Positions 46,453-56,374 of a stretch of DNA of 64,000 bases are shown here, one piece after another (within the stretch, counting starts at the first letter, position 1; each line of letters begins with the position of its first letter). This DNA comes from Bacteroidota bacterium (GTDB lineage: Bacteria; Bacteroidota; Bacteroidia; Chitinophagales; Chitinophagaceae). A model generated the notes under the pieces. That model did no database searches. It had not been told where the DNA came from and saw only the letters and a program-made list of their open reading frames with translations. Made by a program: the position numbers and the translations under genes. The stretch covers positions 61,129-125,128 of the forward strand of contig VGGV01000007.1 in assembly GCA_016868455.1 (NCBI GenBank), read 5' to 3'.

Positions 46453-49400
46453 ATGAAAATTGGTTATTTTAATAGTGTAAAGACAACTACCCTGAAACAA
46501 TTTCTTACTTTTTTAATCGCCTCCTCCTTTTTTACAGCTGCTTTTCCGCAGGGCAGTATTGAATTTGTGGAAAACAAAGGTCAGTGGGACAGCCGTGTCC
46601 GTTATGCCGGCAGGGTAAGCAACGGTGATTTTTTTATAAGGGATAACGGCGTTACCATTGTACAATATAACCCGGTTGATCTGGCCAATGTAATGAAACT
46701 GCTGCATGAAAGACCGGCCGGAGTTGACCCTGAAAAGTACATGGTTCGCACCCATGCCTGGCATGTGGATTTTGTTGGCTCATCCCCGGCTTCCAATGCA
46801 GTGCCGGAAAAAAAGATTCAGACCTACAATAACTATTTTACGGGCAATGATCCTTCCCGCTGGGCTGAAGGTTGCCGGATATACCAGGCTGTTACCTTAA
46901 AAGATGTTTATCCCAATGTTGACTTCCGTTATTATACGGATAATGGTTTTCTGAAGTATGACATAATGGTAAAACCGGGGGGTGATGTTTCTAAAATTGC
47001 CCTTAAGTACAACGGAGTTGACGGATTGCAGGTAAAAAATAAAGCGCTGGCTATTGCCACCTCAATAGGCGAACTGAAAGAATCATATCCTTATACCTAT
47101 CAGGCCGGTTTAACGGGACGGGAAGAAGTAGGGTGCCGTTATATTGTAAAAGATAATGTAGTAAGGTTTGATGTAAAGAACTATAACCGCAACGCCTCGC
47201 TTATCATTGACCCGCAGGTTGTCTTCTGTTCTTTTGCTGGTAGTTCTATTGATATGTGGGGTTTTACCGCAACGTATGGCCCCGATGGCAGTATGTATGG
47301 AGGCGGAATAGTGCATGGCACAGGGTTGCCTGTTTCAACCGGGGCGTTTCAAACCAGTTTTCAGGGAGGTGAATTTGATATTGGCATTATTAAACTTTCA
47401 CCGGGCGGCAGCGCCAGGATATATGCTACGTATATTGGAGGTACAAGAGAAGAACAGCCGCATAGTCTTATTGTAGATAACCAGGGCAACCTGGTTTTGG
47501 CCGGAAGAACCAACTCACCCCTAACCGGCCCCGGCTCTTACCCGGTAACTGGCGGAGCTGCCGGTATAGTAGGTAGTTGTGGCGATTATGATATTATTAT
47601 TACCAAACTGAACGCTGCCGGTACCGCCCTTATCGGGTCAAAAAGAATCGGCGGTACTGCCCGGGATGGTGTAAATATTACTTACCCCAGAAGCCGTGTA
47701 TCATTGCAACAAAATTATGGCGATGATGGCCGCAGTGAAGTGATACTGGACACATCCGGCAATGTGCTGGTGGCATCCAGCACACAGTCTGCCGATTTTC
47801 CGATACGGGGTACCGTTTTTCAGCCAACGTATGGTGGCAGCCAGGACGGTGCATTGATAAAACTGTCACCCGATCTTGGTACGGTTATTTTTTCCAGTTA
47901 TCTCGGAGGCGTGTCAAATGATGCTGCCTATGTATTAACTGTTGCGCCAAACGGCACTATTTATGTTGCAGGGGGTACCGAAAGCGATGCCAGCACCTTT
48001 CCCGGTACTAAAACCGGAACGATCGGGCCGGTGAGCAATGGAAATATTGAAGGCTATGTGGCTGTTATCAGCAGCAATGGGGCTTCTATCATTCGTTCTA
48101 CCTTTATTGGAACACCGGGCAGTGACCAGGTATACGGAATACAATTTGACAACAGGGGGTTTCCCTATATATGCGGCCAAACAACGGGCAACTGGCAGGT
48201 GGTAAATAATCTTCCCGGTTCGCCACCCATATTTAGCCAGGCGGGCGGAAAACAGTTTATTGCCAAACTGCAGCCTGATTTGTCAAGTTATATTTATTCC
48301 ACCATGTTTGGCTCCGGGGCACCCACTCCCAATATTTCCATTACTGCTTTCCTGGTTGACCGGTGTGAAAATGTTTATGTTTCCGGGTGGGGCGGATTTT
48401 TTTCTAGCAGTAACAGTTTTAACAGCGCCGGAACCGTGGGGCTTTCTACCACACCTGATGCTATTAAATCATCCACAGACGGTAAGGATTTTTACTTCTT
48501 TGTTTTGAAAAGAGATGCTTCACAGCAACTGTTTGGCAGTTTCTTTGGAGAAACCAACCCGCCAGGAGGCGGATCTGATCATGTGGACGGAGGCACCAGC
48601 CGTTTTGACCGGAACGGAATTATATACCAGGCGATATGCGCCAACTGTAATATTGGTACCGGCGGCAGGCCGCTTTTCCCAACAACAGCAGGAGCTTGGG
48701 CTACTACTAATTCAGCATCAGGTGTCGGCTGCAACCTGGCCATGTTCAAATTTGATTTGCAGCTTTCTGGAGTTAACGGTGAAGTAAGGGCCCTGATTGA
48801 TGCTGTAAGTGATACGGCCGGTTGCGTACCGCTTAAGGTGGATTTTATTGACTCAGTAGCAAACGCTGTCAGCTATGAATGGCATTTTAATTATGTTCCC
48901 GGTACCCCCCCTGACCTTATAACAACTATTCCAACAGCAACCTTTACTTATAACGCTGTTGGCATTTACCGGGTAATGCTTGTAGCGGTTGACCTCAACT
49001 CCTGCAACCTCAGGGATTCATCTTTCATTAATATCCGGGTGGGAGATGTACGAGCCACATTGCTTCCTGCCTGGCAAGCCGTTGGGCCTGGCTGCCCCAA
49101 GTTTAATTACCAGTTTACCAATAACTCCGTCAGCAGCGACCCCACCAAACCCTTCCAGGACACTTCTTTTGTCTGGGATTTTGGCGATGGAAGCCCGCGG
49201 GTGCCGGCACTTATCGGAGCCGCCAATGCAGTTACTCATACCTATCCTGCTACCGGTACTTACCAGGCAAAACTGATTTTAAAGGATACCACTTACTGTA
49301 ACAATCCAGACGACAGTATAATCAATATCAGCATCGCTGATAACGTAAGAGCCATTATTGAAACCCCGCCCAATGGCTGTGCACCTTATAACGCAGCTTT

Positions 49401-50124
49401 CAGCAGCAAATCGCAAAATGGCGTAACATTTTTATGGGATTTTGGCGATCCCGGTTCGCCGGCTAATACATCAATACTGGAAAACCCGACACATCTTTAC
49501 ATCAACCCGGGAACATATACGATCCGTCTCACAGCTTTCAATCCCGGCACCTGTAATGTATCGCATGATACCACATTCACCATTACGGTATATGCAGACC
49601 CGGTACCGGCATTTAACGCTACGCCTGATCCGCCGGTAGTGAATACACCCACAGTGTTCAATAATTTCTCATCAGCAGATGCCGTAAGGTTTATATGGGT
49701 GTTTGGTGACGGCGACAGCCTGTTTACCATCAGCCGGGGGCCCGTTACCCACCAGTACAATGCAACAGGTACGTTTACAGCCTGTCTAACGGCTTATAAT
49801 GCTGTTGGGTGTGACAGTACGGTGTGCCTGCCGGTAAGGGCCCTTATTAATCCGCTGGTGGATGTGCCCAATGCTTTTACACCGCTTAGCGGCGATGAAA
49901 ACAGCGTGGTGCTGGTAAGGGGATTTGGTATGGGTAAAATGACTTTCACCATCTGGAACCGCTGGGGCCAGAAAGTTTTTGAAACCAATAACCGCTTCCA
50001 GGGCTGGGATGGTAAAGTAAAAGGATTGGTGCAGCCCATGGATGTGTATGCCTATACACTGAGTGTGGAGTTTACCGATGGCACCAAAACAAATAAAAAG
50101 GGAGATCTGACGTTAATAAGGTAA
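46453..50124 (+). CDS. SBBP/PKD-repeat secreted protein with T9SS type B (gliding-motility-associated/CHU_C) C-terminal domain
   Basis: Signal peptide; SBBP-like repeats, at least three PKD-like segments; C-term VPNAFTPLSGDENSVVLV...WNRWGQKVFETNNRFQGWDGK. Confidence 0.93.
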   Translation: MKIGYFNSVKTTTLKQFLTFLIASSFFTAAFPQGSIEFVENKGQWDSRVRYAGRVSNGDFFIRDNGVTIVQYNPVDLANVMKLLHERPAGVDPEKYMVRTHAWHVDFVGSSPASNAVPEKKIQTYNNYFTGNDPSRWAEGCRIYQAVTLKDVYPNVDFRYYTDNGFLKYDIMVKPGGDVSKIALKYNGVDGLQVKNKALAIATSIGELKESYPYTYQAGLTGREEVGCRYIVKDNVVRFDVKNYNRNASLIIDPQVVFCSFAGSSIDMWGFTATYGPDGSMYGGGIVHGTGLPVSTGAFQTSFQGGEFDIGIIKLSPGGSARIYATYIGGTREEQPHSLIVDNQGNLVLAGRTNSPLTGPGSYPVTGGAAGIVGSCGDYDIIITKLNAAGTALIGSKRIGGTARDGVNITYPRSRVSLQQNYGDDGRSEVILDTSGNVLVASSTQSADFPIRGTVFQPTYGGSQDGALIKLSPDLGTVIFSSYLGGVSNDAAYVLTVAPNGTIYVAGGTESDASTFPGTKTGTIGPVSNGNIEGYVAVISSNGASIIRSTFIGTPGSDQVYGIQFDNRGFPYICGQTTGNWQVVNNLPGSPPIFSQAGGKQFIAKLQPDLSSYIYSTMFGSGAPTPNISITAFLVDRCENVYVSGWGGFFSSSNSFNSAGTVGLSTTPDAIKSSTDGKDFYFFVLKRDASQQLFGSFFGETNPPGGGSDHVDGGTSRFDRNGIIYQAICANCNIGTGGRPLFPTTAGAWATTNSASGVGCNLAMFKFDLQLSGVNGEVRALIDAVSDTAGCVPLKVDFIDSVANAVSYEWHFNYVPGTPPDLITTIPTATFTYNAVGIYRVMLVAVDLNSCNLRDSSFINIRVGDVRATLLPAWQAVGPGCPKFNYQFTNNSVSSDPTKPFQDTSFVWDFGDGSPRVPALIGAANAVTHTYPATGTYQAKLILKDTTYCNNPDDSIINISIADNVRAIIETPPNGCAPYNAAFSSKSQNGVTFLWDFGDPGSPANTSILENPTHLYINPGTYTIRLTAFNPGTCNVSHDTTFTITVYADPVPAFNATPDPPVVNTPTVFNNFSSADAVRFIWVFGDGDSLFTISRGPVTHQYNATGTFTACLTAYNAVGCDSTVCLPVRALINPLVDVPNAFTPLSGDENSVVLVRGFGMGKMTFTIWNRWGQKVFETNNRFQGWDGKVKGLVQPMDVYAYTLSVEFTDGTKTNKKGDLTLIR

Positions 50125-50176
50125 ATCGGAATGGTTATCCCGATAGCTATCGGGAAGTTAAAAGGGAATTTATTTG

Positions 50177-51220
50177 ATGGTAAAGAAGTTAACGATATGG
50201 GGCTTTGGAATTTGTAATTTGGTTTTTGGGGTTTCCCTGAAAGCACAGGATTTGCATTTTTCACAGTTCTTCAACTCACCGTTGCTTACAAACCCCGCCA
50301 ATACCGGTTTTATTCCAGATGGTGATTACAGACTGGGCGTTAATTACCGCAATCAATGGGCTTCGGTAACTGCATTTCCTTACAAAACCATGAGCGCCTT
50401 TGGCGACTGGCAGGTTATGCCAAACAATGATTATACCGGCTGGCTGGGAGTGGGCGGAGTAATTTTAAAGGATGTTGCCGGTACCAGTGTGCTTTCATCT
50501 ACTAAAATTTATGGGTCTGTTGCCTACCACCAGATGATCAATGCGGGCAGCCTCATCAGCCTTGGTTTTAATGCCGGCTGGGCCAATAAGCGCATCAATA
50601 CCACCAATCTTACTTTCCCCAGCCAGTGGAACGGAAAGTTCTTCGATGTGCACCAGTCATCCGTAGCGCCCAAACTAAATGCGGATAATATCAATTACCT
50701 CGACATGCAGGTAGGAATGAACTATGCGTATTTTCCAACCAATAATATTTATGTAAATGCCGGTTTTTCTGCCATGCATGTGAACCGGCCAAAGGAATCT
50801 TTTTTTTCAGAACAGCCGGGTGTCAATAACAGGATACCGGTTCGTTATACAGCATTTTTGAACGGCAGTTTTAAATTAAACGACCGGGTGATAGTAAACC
50901 CCAATATCTACGGGTCATTGCAGGCCAACGCCTACGAGATCGTCGGGGGAGTGAATGCACATTACAATGCTTCCGGCGACGGCGAAAAGGTGCTGATAGC
51001 CGGAGTGTATTACCGCTATCAAGATGCCGTAATACCCATGGTTGGACTGAGTTTTAAAGACCTCACCTTTACTTTCAGCTACGACGTTACCACTTCATCA
51101 CTCAGCAATTTTAATAATGGAAGGGGCGGTATCGAGTTTTCGCTGATCAAACAGGGAGTGGTAGACAGGTATATGGGCAACCGCAAGCAGTCCATGTGTC
51201 CTTCGTTTAAAACTTATTAA
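50177..51220 (+). CDS. PorP/SprF family type IX secretion system membrane protein
   Basis: AQDLHFSQFFNSPLLTNPANTGFIPDGDYRLGVNYRNQW. Confidence 0.95.
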   Translation: MVKKLTIWGFGICNLVFGVSLKAQDLHFSQFFNSPLLTNPANTGFIPDGDYRLGVNYRNQWASVTAFPYKTMSAFGDWQVMPNNDYTGWLGVGGVILKDVAGTSVLSSTKIYGSVAYHQMINAGSLISLGFNAGWANKRINTTNLTFPSQWNGKFFDVHQSSVAPKLNADNINYLDMQVGMNYAYFPTNNIYVNAGFSAMHVNRPKESFFSEQPGVNNRIPVRYTAFLNGSFKLNDRVIVNPNIYGSLQANAYEIVGGVNAHYNASGDGEKVLIAGVYYRYQDAVIPMVGLSFKDLTFTFSYDVTTSSLSNFNNGRGGIEFSLIKQGVVDRYMGNRKQSMCPSFKTY

Positions 51221-51285
51221 GCCGCTTTTTTGCATATCCCCGATTCTTCCGATTTTTACAACCTTCATTTCTAAAATTGTCATTC

Positions 51286-52704
51286 ATGGAAACAGCTGCC
51301 ACGGGTACAGTTTCGGCACAGCATATTGAAAGTTTCAGGAAAATAGCCGGTGATGCCAATGTGAGTATGGATGAAGAAACCCTGCGGCATTATGCCCATG
51401 ATGAAACAGAGAACCTCGCCTTTCCCCCAGAAGTGGTCATCAAACCCCGCACCGCAGAAGAAATAAGTGAGATACTAAAGATTTGTAATGAGTATAAAAT
51501 ACCGGTAACGCCAAGGGGGGCCGGTACCGGCCTTAGCGGCGGTGCGTTGCCGCATCTTGGCGGTGTTTTATTATCAACTGAGCGGATGAACAGCATACGG
51601 GAGATTGATGAACGAAACCTGCAGGTAACTACCGAGCCCGGAGTAATTACGGAAGTCCTGCAGGATGCAGTCAAAGAAAAAGGATTGTTTTATCCGCCGG
51701 ATCCTGCCAGCCGCGGCTCCTGTTTTATCGGCGGAAATATTTCAGAAAACAGCGGCGGGCCCAAGGCAGTGAAGTACGGTGTGGTGAAAGATTATGTACT
51801 GAACCTTGAAGTGGTTTTGCCAACCGGCGAAATGATCTGGACAGGGGCCAATGTGCTGAAAAACTCCACCGGGTATAATCTTACGCAATTGGTTGTCGGC
51901 AGCGAAGGCACACTGGGCATCGTTACCAAAATTGTATTGCGATTAATCCCGCATCCCAAATACGATTTGCTGATGCTGGTTCCTTTTAAAAGCCTGGAGC
52001 AGGCAGGGGAGGCGGTCAGCGCCATTTTCAGGGAGGGCTTTACGCCGAGCGCCATGGAGCTGGTTGAAATTAATGCTCTGAAAATAGTAAGCCGGATGGT
52101 GGAAAGCAGCGCTGTGCCGGTTACGGATGATACAGAAGCCCATCTTATTATTGAAGTTGACGGAAATGATATAGATGTACTGATGAAGGAAATGGAAGCC
52201 ATCAGCTCATTGCTGGCAGGATATGACATCGGTGAAATATATTTTGCTGATGATGCGCAGCAAAAGGCAGAACTCTGGAAACTGCGCCGCAAAGTGGCTG
52301 AGGCAGTAAAACTGGAAGGTTACACCATTGAAGAAGACACGGTGGTACCAAGGGCAGCATTGCCCGGTCTGATAAAGGCGGTAAAAGAACTGGGAAAGAA
52401 ACATGATTTTGATGTGGTTTGTTATGGCCATGCCGGGGACGGCAACCTGCACATTCGCATAAAAAAGGAAGGCATACCCAACAGCCATGGCAACCCCGTA
52501 ATGACAGCCGCCCTGCGGGAACTTTTTGAACTGGTTAAAAAAATGGGCGGTACCATCAGCGGCGAGCACGGCATCGGGCTGATACAAAAACCTTATATGG
52601 ACATCGTTTTCAAAGACACGCAACTGCGCCTGATGAGGGACATCAAAAAAAGCTTTGACCCTAATAATATCTTAAATGCCGGAAAAATATTCCCTGCTGA
52701 ATAA
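51286..52704 (+). CDS. FAD-binding oxidase, GlcD/D-lactate dehydrogenase family
   Basis: TPRGAGTGLSGGALP; GSCFIGGNISENSGGPKAVKYGV; CYGHAGDGNLHIRI; ISGEHGIG. Confidence 0.94.
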   Translation: METAATGTVSAQHIESFRKIAGDANVSMDEETLRHYAHDETENLAFPPEVVIKPRTAEEISEILKICNEYKIPVTPRGAGTGLSGGALPHLGGVLLSTERMNSIREIDERNLQVTTEPGVITEVLQDAVKEKGLFYPPDPASRGSCFIGGNISENSGGPKAVKYGVVKDYVLNLEVVLPTGEMIWTGANVLKNSTGYNLTQLVVGSEGTLGIVTKIVLRLIPHPKYDLLMLVPFKSLEQAGEAVSAIFREGFTPSAMELVEINALKIVSRMVESSAVPVTDDTEAHLIIEVDGNDIDVLMKEMEAISSLLAGYDIGEIYFADDAQQKAELWKLRRKVAEAVKLEGYTIEEDTVVPRAALPGLIKAVKELGKKHDFDVVCYGHAGDGNLHIRIKKEGIPNSHGNPVMTAALRELFELVKKMGGTISGEHGIGLIQKPYMDIVFKDTQLRLMRDIKKSFDPNNILNAGKIFPAE

Positions 52705-52738
52705 ACCAATGTACTGTAAAAAAGGTCTTGAACGTTAA

Positions 52739-53341
52739 ATGCCCATGAATATGAAAAAACTAATTCTGTCATTGCTTCTTATTTCTGCAACAGCCATGGT
52801 ATTATGCGCACAGGATGATGATGAAGAGAAAGGCGGCTGGAAACCTGATCACCTCTTCATAGGCTCAGGCATTAACCTGGGATTTTCCAACGGGTTCATT
52901 ATTGGCCTGAACCCCGAAGTGGGTTACAGTATAAATAAATTCCTTGATGCCGGTATTGCCACCAACCTTACTTACGTTACCCAGCGCAGCCAGTTTGCCA
53001 ATACTTCTATCCGTTATCTTGCCTTGGGCGGCGGCCCTTTTCTCAGAATATGGCCGGTACGGATGATCTTTATCGGCGGCCAGTATGAATATAATTCCAT
53101 TACTATAAAGGAAGTAACCAGTGGGGTTACCGCCTACAAAGAAAAAGCAAATGCAGGCAGCTTACTGGTTGGCCTTGGATATGGCAGCCGTGTAATCGGG
53201 GAATCTCAGTTTTATACCAGCATCATGATTGATGCTTTGAATGATGTCAACTCGCCTTACCGTGACCAGTTCGGACGGGTGCTGCCGGTTTTCCGCACCG
53301 GGTTTATTCTTTATTTCGGAGGAGGCCGTAAAAGGGAATAA
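52739..53341 (+). CDS. Predicted outer-membrane beta-barrel protein
   Basis: Signal peptide, acidic linker (DDDEEKGGW), alternating beta-barrel pattern. Confidence 0.72.
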   Translation: MPMNMKKLILSLLLISATAMVLCAQDDDEEKGGWKPDHLFIGSGINLGFSNGFIIGLNPEVGYSINKFLDAGIATNLTYVTQRSQFANTSIRYLALGGGPFLRIWPVRMIFIGGQYEYNSITIKEVTSGVTAYKEKANAGSLLVGLGYGSRVIGESQFYTSIMIDALNDVNSPYRDQFGRVLPVFRTGFILYFGGGRKRE

Positions 53342-53372
53342 GTGCTGTTTCTTCCGTGTAAAGATATTCCCG

Positions 53373-53915
53373 TTACTCATTCAGAAAGGGAATTAATTCA
53401 TCCGGTTGGGAGATAATGGTAATTCTCTTCATCGCTTCCTCATACAAAAAACCTTCCTGTTTCATCCGTTCAATATGCTGCACCAAGTGGTCATAAAACC
53501 CCGCAGAGTTGAGTATATAAATATGCTTGTCATGAATGGTCAGCTGGTTCCAGGTTACTATTTCAAATAGTTCATCCAGGGTACCAAAACCGCCCGGCAA
53601 TATCACAGCGGCATCGCCGATGCTGTATATCCTTTTTTTTCGTTCATGCATATCATCACATATAATGAGTTCAGTAATGCCCCGGTGCTGCACTTCCCAT
53701 TCCAGCAGCAGCCTGGGAATAAAACCGGTCACCAGGCCGCCATGCTCCATGGCGCTGTCGGCCACTACGCCCATCAGCCCGGCGCTGCCCCCGCCATAGA
53801 TGAGTTTTACCTTATGAACAGCAAGTAACCTGCCCAGTTCCGATGCATGACTGGAGAAAACCGGATTGGTTCCGTTTTTAGAACCACAGAAAACAGCTAC
53901 AGATTGTATTGACAT
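53373..53915 (-). CDS. LOG family (TIGR00730) protein
   Basis: VAVFCGSKNGTNP; YGGGSAGLMG; ILPGGFGTLDELFEIVTWNQL. Confidence 0.95.
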   Translation of the reverse strand: MSIQSVAVFCGSKNGTNPVFSSHASELGRLLAVHKVKLIYGGGSAGLMGVVADSAMEHGGLVTGFIPRLLLEWEVQHRGITELIICDDMHERKKRIYSIGDAAVILPGGFGTLDELFEIVTWNQLTIHDKHIYILNSAGFYDHLVQHIERMKQEGFLYEEAMKRITIISQPDELIPFLNE

Positions 53916-54000
53916 GATTGTATAAATTGTGGCAAAGGGAGAATAAATTTTGCTACCTTCAAAATTCTTTATTAATAGGTTTGTACCAGTTTGGAATCAC

Positions 54001-54118
54001 AATATTCAGAGTCTTGTCATGCCGAGGAACGAGGCATCTCTGAGAATTGGACAGATTACTCGTGGAAGTCTTTGAGACTCCTCCTTCGTCGGAGTGACAA
54101 AACTCTGATTGGATAATC
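54001..54118. repeat. Long imperfect inverted repeat (dispersed palindromic repeat type)
   Basis: GTCATGCCGAGGAACGAGGCATCTC (54016-54040) pairs with GAGACTCCTCCTTCGTCGGAGTGAC (54074-54098); flanks also pair. Confidence 0.75.
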
Positions 54119-54169
54119 AGGCATTTTGGTTCCGACTGAACTACTACCACTCAACAGAAACACTACCGT

Positions 54170-55699
54170 ATGTCGCCAACCGTTCTCTTTTGTTTTGTTA
54201 TCGGGTATTTTGTTTTATTGCTGGCAGTGGCCTGGTACACTTCCCGCAATGCGGATAATGAATCTTTTTTTATCGGTAACCGCAGCAGCAACTGGATGCT
54301 GGTGGCTTTTGGAATGATCGGCACATCCTTGTCGGGGGTAACGTTTGTGAGTGTGCCGGGTGCAGTCGGCAGCAGTAATTTTTACTATTACCAGGTGGTG
54401 CTGGGTTATTTGCTGGGTTACCTCGTCATTGCATTTGTACTGCTTCCGCTGTATTACCGCATGAACCTGACCAGCATCTATACCTACCTGGAAAAAAGGT
54501 TTGGCATCAATGCACACAAGGCAGGGGCCTTCTTTTTTATTTTATCAAGAACAGTGGGCGCCACGGCAAGGCTTTTCCTTGTTATCAGTGTGCTGCAGAT
54601 CTTTATCTTCAATAAAATGGGGATACCTTTTGAAGCAACGGCACTGGTCATCTTAATTCTTATCCTGCTTTACACATTTGAAGGAGGTGTAAAAACAATT
54701 ATTTATACCGATACATTGCAGACAACTGGTATGCTAACCGGGCTGGTTGTATGTATTATCGTTATTGTAAAAGCTTTGGGTACTGATTTTGGCGGCGCCA
54801 TGAACATGATGGCTGACAAAGGCTATACACAGATATTTAACTGGGATGTCAAAGCCGGTTCATTTGCCTTTAAGCATATTATCGGCGGCATGTTCATCGC
54901 CATTGCCATGACGGGGCTTGACCAGGAGATGATGCAGAAAAACATCAGTGTAAAAACACTGAAGGATTCGCAAAAGAACATGATGACCTTTACCGGCATC
55001 CTGATGATTGTGAACTTTCTTTTCCTGGTGCTGGGCGGGGTGCTGTATTTGTATGCTTCTGAAAAAGGGATTACCGTACCGCCCGACGATCTGTTTCCAA
55101 CCATTGCCCTCAGCGATGCTTTCAGCGGTACCATCGGCATCATTTTCATAATCGCATTGATCTCGGCACTGTTCCCCAGTGTGGACGGGGCCATCACTTC
55201 ACTCACTTCCTGTTTCTGTATTGATATTCTCGGCCTCAAGAAAAGCGAGGCTTCAGAAAAAGAGAAGAAAAGAACAAGGCTGAAAGTGCATTTTACTTTC
55301 GCAGCCGTTTTTTTCATTATGGTATGGCTGTTTTATAAAATGAACGATAAGCTGATCATTGATTTTATACTGAAGTTTGCCGGCGTTACCTACGGGCCGC
55401 TGCTGGGGCTGTTTGCTTTTGGCATTCTTACAAAACGAAATCTGGATGATAAAAAGATATGGACTGTTTGCATCATTGCACCCTTACTGGCACTGGGGCT
55501 TGATATGCTCAGTAACCCCGCCTGGTACGAAGCAAAACTTCCTATGAAACTGGGATTACAGGATATTTCCAACAGTATTTTCAGCGACTACAAAATCGGC
55601 AATGAACTTATCCTTATAAACGGATTGATCACTTTTGCGGGGTTGTGGATGATATCGAAGAAAAACAGTACCCGGACTGCTGAACTAAAAGCAGTGTAG
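54170..55699 (+). CDS. Sodium:solute symporter (SSS family)
   Basis: SRNADNESFFIGNRSSNWMLVAFGMIGTSLSGVTFVSVPG; GLDQEMMQKN. Confidence 0.93.
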   Translation: MSPTVLFCFVIGYFVLLLAVAWYTSRNADNESFFIGNRSSNWMLVAFGMIGTSLSGVTFVSVPGAVGSSNFYYYQVVLGYLLGYLVIAFVLLPLYYRMNLTSIYTYLEKRFGINAHKAGAFFFILSRTVGATARLFLVISVLQIFIFNKMGIPFEATALVILILILLYTFEGGVKTIIYTDTLQTTGMLTGLVVCIIVIVKALGTDFGGAMNMMADKGYTQIFNWDVKAGSFAFKHIIGGMFIAIAMTGLDQEMMQKNISVKTLKDSQKNMMTFTGILMIVNFLFLVLGGVLYLYASEKGITVPPDDLFPTIALSDAFSGTIGIIFIIALISALFPSVDGAITSLTSCFCIDILGLKKSEASEKEKKRTRLKVHFTFAAVFFIMVWLFYKMNDKLIIDFILKFAGVTYGPLLGLFAFGILTKRNLDDKKIWTVCIIAPLLALGLDMLSNPAWYEAKLPMKLGLQDISNSIFSDYKIGNELILINGLITFAGLWMISKKNSTRTAELKAV

Positions 55700-55726
55700 G
55701 AATTTTATCTTTGCAAAAATTTCCAC

Positions 55727-56365
55727 TTGGATTTAATCAATCCCCTTGTTCAGCATTACGCCGAAAAATTTTCTTCAGCCCCTGATGATTTGCTGAATGA
55801 AATACATGAATATACCACGCAGCACCATCCCGAAGCTATCATGCTCAGCGGCCACCTGCAGGGCAAACTGCTGGAGATGATAAGCTGTATGATCCGCCCC
55901 CGGCATATTCTTGAAATCGGCACTTTTACGGGTTACAGCGCTTTATGCCTTGCCAAAGGCCTTACTGATGAAGGGCAGCTTCATACCATCGAAATAAGAG
56001 AGGCCGATGCACAAAAAGCCCGGTCATTTTTTGACCGCTCTGCCCGGTCTGCGCAGATAATTTTGCATACCGGAAATGCGTTAGATATTATCCCGAAACT
56101 GCAGGAAAACTGGGATTTGGTATTTATTGATGCTGATAAACCAGCTTATATTCAATATTTTAACCTCGTTTTCCCCCAATTGCGGAAAAACGGCTTTATT
56201 TTAGCAGATAATATCTTCTTTCACGGCCAGGTGCTGGAAGAAAAAGTAACCGGAAAAAGCGCCAAAGGCATCCGGGAGTTTAATGAGTACATCCGTAAAA
56301 GAACAGATATTGAAAAACTGGTACTCACCGTTCGGGACGGGCTGTACCTGATCCGGAAACTGTAA
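55727..56365 (+). CDS. Class I SAM-dependent O-methyltransferase (COMT-like)
   Basis: ILEIGTFTGYSALCLAKGL; DLVFIDADKPAYIQYF; ADNIFFHGQV; TTG start. Confidence 0.93.
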   Translation: MDLINPLVQHYAEKFSSAPDDLLNEIHEYTTQHHPEAIMLSGHLQGKLLEMISCMIRPRHILEIGTFTGYSALCLAKGLTDEGQLHTIEIREADAQKARSFFDRSARSAQIILHTGNALDIIPKLQENWDLVFIDADKPAYIQYFNLVFPQLRKNGFILADNIFFHGQVLEEKVTGKSAKGIREFNEYIRKRTDIEKLVLTVRDGLYLIRKL

Positions 56366-56374
56366 CAAATACCT

